A stretch of 64,000 nt of DNA, from NCBI RefSeq assembly GCF_008831285.2, contig NC_045150.1:12505868-12569867 (forward strand), written 5' to 3'. The DNA comes from Nymphaea colorata. Taxonomy: Eukaryota > Streptophyta > Magnoliopsida > Nymphaeales > Nymphaeaceae. This document shows, piece after piece, positions 42,901 to 51,500 of this stretch. Under the pieces are notes generated by a model that did not search any database, was not told the DNA's origin, and saw nothing but the letters and a program-made list of their open reading frames with translations. The number at the start of each line of letters is the position of its first letter. The stretch's first letter is position 1. The position numbers and the translations under genes are program-made.

Positions 42901-44628
42901 ATTTGTTTGCATAATTCTCAAATCACTGCCCCAAGTGAGAAAACATTAAATTAAAAAAATATTTACAAAATTATCCTTCCTAAAGCAAAATATCTAAAAA
43001 AAAAGAAAAAAGAAAAAAGAGACCTTCCCTATTTGGTGAGGGTTTTGCCGGCCAGGGGGAGGGGGATAGGGAATTCGATGGCTCATCAATGAGGATCATA
43101 GTGGATGTTCGGCTAGGTACTTTCCTGCCTTCCGCTTGCCGAACTGATCGAGCCCATGGTGCAGGCTATTGGCCGATAGGTGCTTCAAACCGCAGCATCA
43201 GGTGCTTCAAATTGCAAATGTTGCAGGAAAAAAAAAAAACCGTGGCTATCAGGTAGTTCTTGGGAGGTTAGGATCTTTAGCAGCTATCCCAGGCAACAAT
43301 AAAAATCACCCAAGAGACAACCTTACTGCAGAAGAGGCAGGACATGAGGAGCTCGATAAATATGATAGAGTCAATGTCATGGATAAGGTTCTGGCCCTTC
43401 TGGGTGTAATCGATGTTGGCTCATCGATGAGGGTCACAAGCAGCGAGGTACTTTCCTGCCTTCTGCTCACGGAACTAATCAATCCCACAGTGCAGGCCAT
43501 TGGCGTATCACATTTGGTGCTTCAGATCACAAATGTTGCAGAAAAAAAAATTCCTGAGGTAGAGAAAATCAGCTTGGCTATCTGGTAGCGCTTGAGAGGT
43601 TAGGATCTTTAGCAACTATCCCAAGCACCATTGCAACTCACCCATGCGACAGCCTTATTGCAGACAAGGCAGGAGGACATGAGGAGCACAACAAATAGTG
43701 GCGGATAAGGTTCTGGGTAGAATCGATGTTGCTGTGCTTGAGGGTGGTGACAAGTTTGGCAATTGGCACATAGATGTCGTGGTCTGGGTCAACATCGGAC
43801 CCACACCTCTTGGACTTCACCTGCCTTGATGTTGTGGTCATTGCCTTCTCCAGCTGATCCTCATCAGGTAGCAGGGAATGGGATAGTGAAGGACAGCCCT
43901 CACTATCTGGCAAACTACTGGCTGCACCTGGTTGTCCAGCAAGAACCCCTCCAGATAACAAGGCTATGTCACATGGGTTCTCCTAAATGGCTACTGCACC
44001 CATGTCCCACCCATGTCAATACTGGTACTTGTGCTTGTCCAACATAGTACATCTGGTTCAATCAGCCGAACCGGGTCAAAACTCATCATTTTAAATGTAA
44101 ACATAACTAAACTAGCTATAATACAAAAGTTTATATGTAAATATAGATAAGGCTACTAACTAGTTAAATAACTATATAACAAATGATATACATACATATA
44201 CACACACACAAATACATACATCCTTGCCACACCTGCACCTAAATATTTTTGAAAAGTTGCCACATCCACATCTGCACCTGCACCAGCACCTACACCTCAC
44301 ACTCATGTGACATAGCATTAAGGTTTTTTTCTTTTCATCCTTTCATATGTTTTCCTGTTTTAAGATGGGAAATTTTGTAAATTATTTTTCTAATTTAATG
44401 GATTTTGTCTAGAGGCGGTGATTTGAGATTTACAGATAAAACTTGAGCACCTGTTTGTTACCCATCAAAAGTTGAGTGGTTATCTGTTATTTGCCGGGAC
44501 ATGCTTTTACAACTTATTTTGTGAAAGGATCAAAGATTATTTAAGCCACACTTTGATGGTTTCTGCAGTTTCAGATGCTGCCAATCAGGATGTTGCTGTA
44601 CCCAGATTCCATGCACAACCTTGAATAA
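28766..44628 (+). CDS. MIC10: MICOS complex subunit Mic10 (DUF543/MINOS1 family), intron 2 about 13.6 kb
   Basis: Mic10 is the small inner-membrane protein that oligomerises to bend cristae junctions in mitochondria. Exon 1 is 28766-28895 and exon 2 is 30805-30950, joined in frame by GTGAGT...TAG. They carry the family core: [19 protein letters not shown], first membrane segment GAFGGLLLF, then [19 protein letters not shown] with the GxGxG-type second membrane segment and AYTECS. Exon 3 is tentative: 44569-44628 continues phase 0 after the CAA/GTATGG donor and gives a 111-residue protein. The other frame of the same exon ([13 protein letters not shown]) looks more protein-like but would need a weaker donor inside exon 2, and read-through of exon 2 ends 12 codons later. 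Intron 2 carries two nested copia elements. Identity is firm and the C-terminus is uncertain. Confidence 0.85.
31547..31809 (-). repeat. 3' LTR of copia element B
   Basis: 263 bp, reading TGTTAACATATG...TTTCTACA on minus. It is preceded on minus by the polypurine tract CTTGAGGGAGAC (31810-31821). Over the 169 bp present in both LTRs I count about 10 differences (roughly 6%), so the insertion is old. Confidence 0.9.
31810..31928 (-). pseudogene. C-terminal end of element B pol, beyond the element A insertion
   Basis: On minus this codes the RNase H tail (contains DVLTKSLPV and a QLEGDC end) and the polypurine tract. The frame continues in phase from 37277 if element A plus one copy of its 5-bp duplication is ignored, showing that the two pieces were once one gene. 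The stop codon falls at the first bases of the LTR. Confidence 0.88.
31929..32335 (-). repeat. 3' LTR of copia element A
   Basis: 407 bp, TGTTAAAATATAAATCC...TTTCTATCA on minus. Differs from the 5' LTR by only two or three substitutions and the length of a GA microsatellite (about 31985-32018). Confidence 0.95.
32544..35570 (-). pseudogene. pol of element A: integrase, reverse transcriptase, RNase H
   Basis: About 980 codons open. The integrase zinc finger ([11 protein letters not shown] ... CSSCGLC) is present. In the catalytic core the first catalytic position reads FSYVWG where family members have SDVWG, so the Asp is Tyr; the second (CDGGGEY) and third (NGVVEQKHR) acidic residues remain. 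Reverse transcriptase has [13 protein letters not shown] and YVDD; RNase H has FTDADWAGD and SSTEAEY. Near 32555 an extra T in a TTT run shifts the frame to a premature TAA at 32544-32546. The correct frame then continues to the polypurine tract and ends in the LTR. Confidence 0.9.
35539..36645 (-). pseudogene. gag plus protease start of element A
   Basis: ATG at 36645 ([13 protein letters not shown]), copia gag ([17 protein letters not shown]), zinc knuckle [14 protein letters not shown] at about 35815 and the protease motif [14 protein letters not shown] at about 35630. The frame runs into a TGA at 35541-35539, while the continuation of the polyprotein is in another frame from about 35570 downward, so a one- or two-base indel near 35560-35575 splits the gene. 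Confidence 0.88.
36855..36866 (-). promoter_or_regulatory. Primer-binding site of element A (initiator tRNA-Met)
   Basis: TGGTATCAGAGC on minus directly follows the 5' LTR, the standard complement to the 3' end of plant initiator tRNA-Met used to prime copia reverse transcription. Confidence 0.9.
36867..37271 (-). repeat. 5' LTR of copia element A
   Basis: 405 bp. The terminal base pair has mutated (TATTAAAA instead of TGTTAAAA on minus), and the GA microsatellite is at about 36921-36953. Confidence 0.95.
37277..41016 (-). pseudogene. gag-pol remnant of copia element B
   Basis: Broken polyprotein in several frames. It contains gag with a zinc knuckle ([14 protein letters not shown], about 40690), protease with DSSA in place of DSGA (about 40410), and an integrase zinc-finger segment crossing a frame break near 39950-40030. 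The integrase catalytic core keeps its D, D and E ([22 protein letters not shown]). Reverse transcriptase is spread over 38788-37681 with YVDD kept. RNase H has GYSDANWAG and SSSAEAEY. Stops and frameshifts occur near 39940, 39440, 38820, 38380, 38070 and 37770. The final part of RNase H lies beyond element A at 31810-31928. Confidence 0.9.
41017..41185 (-). repeat. 5' LTR remnant of copia element B
   Basis: 169 bp homologous to 31641-31809. The part corresponding to 31547-31640 (U5 side), the primer-binding site and the leader are missing, and gag sequence abuts directly. Confidence 0.85.
41701..41852. repeat. 76-bp tandem duplication in MIC10 intron 2
   Basis: TTCAGATGCA begins at 41701 and 41777, and both units contain GGATATGTRTTTTGACAGAC and AAGTTGATGGCTTTG. 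Two diverged copies. Confidence 0.85.
43070..43730. repeat. Tandem duplication, period about 332 bp, in MIC10 intron 2
   Basis: Shared landmarks are GGTACTTTCCTGCCTTC at 43116 and 43447, and GAGGTTAGGATCTTTAGCA near 43265 and 43597. The sequence is GC-richer than the rest of the intron and has moderate open frames on both strands, none recognisable. It may be a degenerate coding or repeat sequence. Confidence 0.75.
43967..44312. mobile_element. TGTCACATG-ended MITE in MIC10 intron 2
   Basis: TGTCACATGGGTTC at the left and its inverted equivalent (CTCATGTGACA) at the right. Internal GCACCTGCACC words match the family at 15811-16482. 346 bp, non-coding, AT-rich core. The palindrome extends two bases beyond each end (CTATGTCACATG/CATGTGACATAG). 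Confidence 0.65.
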
Positions 44629-44890
44629 TTAGTTCCGCTTGGTTTCATTTATTGCATGTTCTTAATTTCTTTTATAGGTATCATAGGGTGATTGGTTTCA
44701 ATTTGACCGAGTTGAAACTGATGGTAGATCTGCTCCTGTTACTACCTGAGTTCATCAGGTACATCTTTTGCCTCCTTGCTCATATCTGGATCCTAGAATA
44801 TACCACACCTCCATGATACTACTATTGTTAGATCTGCTTTTCAGCTGACAATATTTACTGCAACCTGTTTTATTTTATCCGTAGAACTTA

Positions 44891-45114
44891 CCCTTTTCAG
44901 GGTGAGTGATTCATTCTACCGCCCCGAAGAGGGGCAACTGCCTCTCCTTGTGCCCATCACCCCTAGGGTTTACAGAGCTTGCTTTGGGACCTATTACGAT
45001 CCAGAGAATAAGCGTACCAGGTCGTGACAGCGACCACGGGATTTGAACCTCAGACCCCTTTGAGATGGACTGCCTTGCCACCCACTGAGCTGCAACCCCT
45101 CGGGTTTTTTCATG
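44891..45114 (-). mobile_element. tRNA-derived SINE with 11-bp target-site duplication
   Basis: On minus a Pol III promoter is visible: an A-box-like TGCAGCTCAGTGGGTGG and a perfect B box GGTTCAAATCC (45039-45049 on plus). The insert is bracketed by direct repeats CGTAGAACTTA at 44880-44890 and 45115-45125. About 224 bp, no coding capacity. The B box, spacing and long target duplication together identify a SINE. Confidence 0.85.
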
Positions 45115-46697
45115 CGTAGAACTTATTTCAGTGGCATTGGATTGTAAAATGCTTTCTTTCAAACAATATAACTTGCAACTGTTGCATTTGCAATTCAAGT
45201 TTTTTTTGTTTTGTTTGATATGATGGAGAACATGATCTTATTAAATTCAATTATTTGGTTCATGCAGATCGAGAACATACAGCATGATTGAAAGTGCTGC
45301 TGCGCTGCATTCATCAGTGACATCTGAAAGTTGCCACAATTTTTGTTGCCTTTGTTACCTTTGACATGCTGCGAGGAATGTAATAGTGCTTTTTTCTCTT
45401 AATCAGATGCCAAAATTCTCAGGAATCAATACTGTATCGTCTTTCCAGTTTTCTGTTTGACATGGATTGGCACAAATAATTGTTAAAAAAAAAAACCCCA
45501 CTTTGTTACAGGGGATACCTGCACTGCAACTCGGTGTGGATTGTGGTCTTGTCAGATCCTTCCCACCATGCTCTAACATAATATTAACATTTGAATATGT
45601 TGCTTAACTTTTTATGCTTAATCCAAATTATCAGATAATTCTAACACTGAGCATCTAATGGTAAGATATAGGGCAATTTTCGTCCTCCCATGAGTTATGT
45701 ATTGAAAACTGTAATTTAAAAAGTTACAAGAGTACAAATTTAACAATTTCGATCAAGCAGTAAGTACCTGTGACCATTTCTCTTGAGGAGCTCAACTCTT
45801 AGATTGCCGATCACGCAACAATTACATGAATTCGTCTTGGTCTGAATTGAAGGGAACTAAGTTAAAAGCTTCTTAGGCTATCACAAATCAAACCAACTCG
45901 AGCAATTACTGTTCCTAACTCGATTTGCTCAACTTATAATGAGTTCAAAAGGGTTTCCAAAAGCAGAGTTAGGAAGCAATCTGTGCCAATATAGTCTCAA
46001 AGCATTTGGTTCTTCCCGAACAGGGTGAAGCAGGAGATTCTAGACGGCAAGAATTGCTTTCCCAGGTGTCTTACACTACAAGAATGGTGGAGTCAAACCG
46101 CACCGCTCAGTCATCGACTTGGTCAAGATATGAATCCAGCAAGCTGACAAGACCAAGCCAGGTCACGGGACCTTGAGCGAACCAACTTTTGGCAACCCCG
46201 TCACTGCTTGACGTATATGTAAGACCTTTAAATTTGTGTTAAAAAGTGTATTAAACAAAATATGAACCTCCTAATGTTGAGTCATGTTTTACTTCAAATT
46301 ATTTCCGTAAAGAAGTCGATCTTTTGTACTATCAAAAGTCATTAATTTTTTATATTATTAAAAAAAAAGTAAAGTAAAAAATAACTACTTAATATAAATT
46401 TTTCATCACATCATTCTTTAAGTTAGATTGCAGAAAAGATACTTCAATAATTAATTTTAAAGCCTATAACAAAGAGGCCCCAATGTTTGATGCATATTCA
46501 TAAATGACCACCTTTTTTTTATAAAGATGGACAAAAAATGATTGTTTTCGTTATGACAGAAATGCCTTTTCTAACATTATAGTGGCCATTCTTCATGTTT
46601 GGATGGAGGGAAATGGAAGAAAAAGGTAGAATGGAAATGAAGGAGAAAGAAAATGGAGGGCAAAATGAGAGGAAAGAAAATAAATGATTATTAAACT

Positions 46698-46971
46698 TGT
46701 TTGGATGGAAAGGAAAGTAACAGAAACAAACAACTTTTTTCCTTTCCATCCATTGGAGGGATTGAATTTAAGTTATCATTTGCTTTTCATTCCATTCATT
46801 TCCTTTCCCTTGCAATCAAATATGTTTTTTTGTTTGCTTTTCATTCCATTCATTTCCTTTCCCTTGCAATCAAATATGTTTTTTTGTTTTCTTTTCATTC
46901 CCATCCTTTTCAAATAACCAACCTTGACTACTCTTTCCCTCCCTTTTCTTCCCTTTCCATCTATCCAAACA
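46698..46971. mobile_element. MITE with TGTTTGGATGGAAAGG ends
   Basis: The left end TGTTTGGATGGAAAGGAAAG is inverted at the right as CTTTCCATCTATCCAAACA. 274 bp and pyrimidine-rich. A further TGTTTGGATGGAGGG word at about 46599 suggests an adjacent fragment. No clear target duplication. Confidence 0.65.
46782..46889. repeat. 54-bp tandem duplication inside the 46.7-kb MITE
   Basis: GCTTTTCATTCCATTCATTT starts at 46782 and 46836, and the copies are essentially identical over 54 bp, indicating recent duplication. Confidence 0.92.
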
Positions 46972-47099
46972 GACTCTGTTATCTGCCAGACGGTAGTGGG
47001 CGATGGCTCCCCTCTGGGTTGGCATTTATTGGAGTCAAGACGATTGTGTTTACCGAATTTCGGAAGGTGAGCATGAGTGTTTTTTGAAGGCACCCTATT

Positions 47100-47900
47100 C
47101 CTCGAATATTGGAGGAATTTGAGGAGAAGGAGGTGATGGAGGAAGAATTTGCTGTAGTTGGGGCTGAAGTGAGGGGAAGTGCTCAGAGAGGGTCGTTGTG
47201 ATTCGGAGAGCTTGTGGAAGCAATGAGGAACCGAGTAGCTCGGGGGAAGCGTCTTTTATACGTTTTTGCATTCTTTCGAGCCGTGCATAGGATGCCGCAC
47301 CTAATTCGGTGTGAAAAAGGAAAAAATAGAAGACAAAATTCTAGGACAGAGATGCAAGTTTCAGCATATTAGCTTTCAGCCAATGAATGTTTTAAGACTG
47401 GTCAGAGTTGAGTTCAAGGTTCAAGAGCTTGCTGAAGCTTGATCCTTGTTATTTTCTTTTTTGAAGAAATATTGACGAGAAAGAGAGATTATTGAAGCTG
47501 TTGCTCGGGGAAGACATGTAAAGTTGTTGGCAGAGTGTCCCTACCGTTTAGCTCTACCTATCTCGAATGCCATTACCAACTTTTATGGTAAGCTTTTCTT
47601 TTCCTGTTTTCTTATTGAAAGTTCTAATGGCGACCTCTAAAAGCTAAGCTAGATTGTTCTTTTTCCCCTTCCAATTTGAACTCTAGTGGATTTTCCTTCT
47701 TTGAGCCACTTAAGATCCCAAAAAGTCATCTGTTTTTCTGTTTCTTACCTCTATTTTTTATGTTTTTTCTATTGAAAACTCTCAGTACAAATTTGCAACA
47801 GGAAATGTTGGACAATTTTAGCGACATTGTCTTCTGGTATGCTGATTAAGGTATCGCAGCACCTCGCCCTGATGTTACAAGATCTTTTGGAAGGCCTGTT
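47100..47900 (+). pseudogene. Exon-like remnants of an unidentified gene
   Basis: At 47476-47587 an open stretch codes a well-composed peptide (contains EIIEAVARGRHVKLLAEC and RLALPISNAI) and ends at a good donor, TATG/GTAAGC. Upstream at about 47100-47210 another exon-like stretch reads ILEEFEEKEVMEEEFAVVG. Downstream, 47812-47836 (MLDNFSDIVF) follows a CAACAG acceptor, but joining it in phase gives a stop. I do not recognise the family. Lack of an in-phase continuation suggests a decayed gene copy, though missed exons are possible. Confidence 0.3.
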
Positions 47901-48555
47901 ATGGACATTAGAGTACTGAAGCCACCACTGCATTTTTATAGATACGTATGTACATCTAGTTGCTGGAACTTTGTTATTCAGATCAATGATTTAATAATTC
48001 CTCTCTCTCTCTATCTATCTACCTGCAAGAACACATAACACATGGTACGTGTACAGCCCCTTGACGGGTTGTTGTTGACTGAATGCTCTTGTGGGCATTT
48101 CAACAGACAGATGGAGGCGTATATATGTAATTTTTCTTCATTTTATTGGATCTGGTTTTTGCCCTCAAGTAATGATTCATAAGGTGCATACAAAAACTTT
48201 CCTGCAAGAAAAAAAAAAACCTCAACTGTCATGCCACGATTCACGAGTTAAATCCAGAGAACAGAGATATGGACCATCGAAGATCAGTTTCAGGCGTGGT
48301 TTTCCGACGTAACTATCGAAAAATAGAAAGCACAGCAACAGGGAACAGAAGAATGAAGAAATAGAAAATAGAGATTTATTTAAGAAGACGGTGGCCTTGT
48401 CCATATCATTACAAATAATCAGATATCCACAACAAACCACAGCCGCACATCATTTTCTGCGCTTCCATCCCATCTGTGACCAACTATCTATCTTATTTAC
48501 AACAAGTATAGCACTGTACAACACAAACCTATACTTTCTGTGCAATTCTATCTTT

Positions 48556-51500
48556 CTAGTCAACCAGGCATGCATACCATGGCCCATGCACCGATCTGCT
48601 AATCACAGCTACCATTGTCAATGCCTCTGCTACATCTGCTACTGAATCAGTAAGAACGGGTGCGCCGATGCGCCGAAGTGCGGCCTCTGCTGCTGCTTTC
48701 CCCTTAGGACCATTGCCAGAAAGCACGAGCACTCTCATTGCAGAGTGAACTGCCCCCATGATCTTTTCGAAGACGGCATCCCCAGCTTGCAGGCTTTTCC
48801 CCAACATATTAGTCACCACCTCCTTCCTTACTGATAACTTCTTGTCGCTGCCAGCATATTCGAAGCATGATGCTTCAAGAGACTCCGCAATCTCCAAGAT
48901 GCCAACGTCCTCCCGCTCCAAGAGGTCAGAGAGTCGCTCGTAAGAACCAGATACTGCAGTTTCTATGGATGTGCCGCTAGGAATGGGATCTTCACAGAGG
49001 AGAGCTTGCCGAAGAACCAATAAACTGCATATAAACAAATGACATGAAAAAGCAGTTGAAGATGCTGATACAACGAAAAATTTGCTAATCAATTTATTTA
49101 TTTATTTTTGTTAACATTATTGTCACTGCTGCATGTTTGCAATCAACAAGAACCAACATATTGCATATCTGCAGCCATAGTTTGTCTACACTGACACCTT
49201 AACTAGTCAAACGTCAAAGAGATAGAAGCAGATGCAGCAAAATGGAGCTGTGTAACATTAGTTTGTCATTGTGCTTGTCGGACGGTCACTTAAAGCTGCT
49301 TAAGTGTTCAGAAGGAAACTTACTCCTCTTATGACTTCTTATATACTTGTCTAAATAAATTACTAACCTGACTGGCTGATTCTATGTTATCCAGAAATTC
49401 ATATATATAATTGAAATATTGAAAGACATTGAAAAGTAAAAAGTCATCGCTTGTTTTCCAAATTGGTTTGGATAGAGAGACCTTGTGCAGATGACAATTA
49501 TCTTCTGCAACTTGCTTTGAATTGTCCTAAGCCTTGCACAATTGAGTGTAAGAGTCTCCGGAAGTGTATCCTTGTTGATTCCTTCAAAAGAACTAACTAG
49601 CTGAATCAATCCAAGCCTGATTGAGACATCAACTCTCTCTCCAGCACATTCAAGCTCGCCTGGTACAGACAGGTGAAGCACGCGTCAGTAATTCTAAAGA
49701 ACAAAAATTATACCAGATCCCCAGATGAAAGCAAGGCATTGAGTATACCCGTGGAAGTTGTCACTTGGGCAAAGGGCATATTCCTTTTAGATGCAGAACT
49801 GTTGCTGCTGCCACCAGTGCGAAGTGATGTTGCTGGTGGTAGGCCAATATGGCCAATTTGAAACGAAGATAAATATGAAATATGGCTTGTCCACTCTTGC
49901 TCAGCACCAGCACTGATTGAAGAAAGCCACCTGGATGTCAACCTTAGGGAATTCAATGCATCTACTGGTGGCCCATAACGATTCTCAAATGCCCTCTGCA
50001 GATACTGGAGGCCATTTGTGCCACGGATTATTGGTTCCAACAATTGTATTCTTGATAAACTAATTTCCTGTCTCAGCATCTGCAATTCCAAGGAGAGAAA
50101 ACATGGAAAAGACACATTACATTAGTCCTACATAGTTTCATCAAAATAGGGGACCCCAGAAAGCACCCTACTTCAAACTTTGAAACTACCTTTATCTGTT
50201 CCAGAACATAACGCAGGCCCTTAACGGTTGCAAGGGAAAAGGAACTGTCTGAATTTCTTCCATTTGCAATTGCAGTTAATTCACTCAGTAAATTCTTGTG
50301 AGCTATTTTCATGTCATCTTCTTTTGCTGGAGCAGCAAGTTTCCTCAAAGAGTTGAGCACATACTCAAGGATTGCTCCCAGATACGTCAAATCATTTGTT
50401 CCTGAGCGAAGCACCTAAGATGCAGAGTACAGAATATATCAATGGCCCCTGCTATGTTAAACAAATGAACGGAAAGAGGAGGAAAAGTGCTAGTATCAGA
50501 AAATTAACCTGGGAGAAAACATCCAAATCTATGGCTTCCACAATTTCTTCCCTCCAGCTATGCGGAGCAATGGCACAAAGTTCATCCCTAACCTCCTTTA
50601 CTAATTCAACTATGCGACCATAACTTCTCCCATCTTGTGATAGGTTGTTCTGAACATCCTCCCAGAAAGCTTTCTCCATCATGGCTTGAATTTGTTTCTG
50701 CAAAAAGATAAAAAGAAACATTTAGTTATGGTGCTGTCTGTCATGGTACCGACAGCAAGTCACAACGTTCATTTCAATTCTTCCTCCATAGCAATCACAT
50801 TCACACTGACCTGTAAGGGGATTTGAGCTTCCTCTGTATCTTTTAAGTTACCAATAAATGACCGCCCCCCTGAATGGATGATTTCATTCACAAGTATTTC
50901 ATTTTCACTTGGTATCTTCTCATGATTTTGAATGCCCAATTGACTACTGCCCTCATGTGAGGATATAGCTTCAGCACTAGGAGGGGCCTGCGATGCTTGG
51001 AAAAGAGCACGGACAACACGCCTATGGTTCGGATCAGGTTCATCTGACTTTTTAGGATCAGATGGTGGAAACTGAATACCAGAGGAACCAGGAGGAGAAG
51101 ACGAGATTTGCAGAAGGGGGGAAACCAAAGGATTGCCATTCTCTCTAGCTTCAAAGAAACTGTTGCGGACATCTGACAAAGCACTCTCCATTCTCTCAAT
51201 TCCTGATGCACCACTAAGATGCTGCACCTTCTCACGCAAAAGCCTCTGATCTTCTAAGACCTAAAAGTTACCAAAACCAAATCTCCGTCACCCATCACCA
51301 GCATCGTTAACAAACAAACAAACATGAATTTAGACTAAATTTGAAGGATAATGAATGAAACCTACCTGCTTCCTGACAGCTTTCATATCATGACTAAGCT
51401 CAGGCATCTTCCCATCAGATGTTAATTTGCATGTCTGCATCATTGATAGCTCAAGTTGGCAAGCTGCTCTAACCAAATCATCCTCAAGTGATCGGGCATC

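Larger units (their letters stand above)
44629..48555. other. Intergenic region between MIC10 and the TCP11-like gene
   Basis: Probably includes MIC10 3' untranslated exons (acceptor-like TTTTATAG near 44675 and ATGCAG near 45266). It also holds a SINE, a MITE with a 54-bp tandem duplication, and exon-like debris at 47.1-47.9 kb, all listed. The converging TCP11-like transcript ends below 48556. A CT/CTAT microsatellite lies at about 48001-48020. Confidence 0.45.

Noticed and set aside
46684-47093. ORFs on both strands of 46.7-47.1 kb
   Set aside because: Generated by pyrimidine-rich MITE sequence and its 54-bp duplication.
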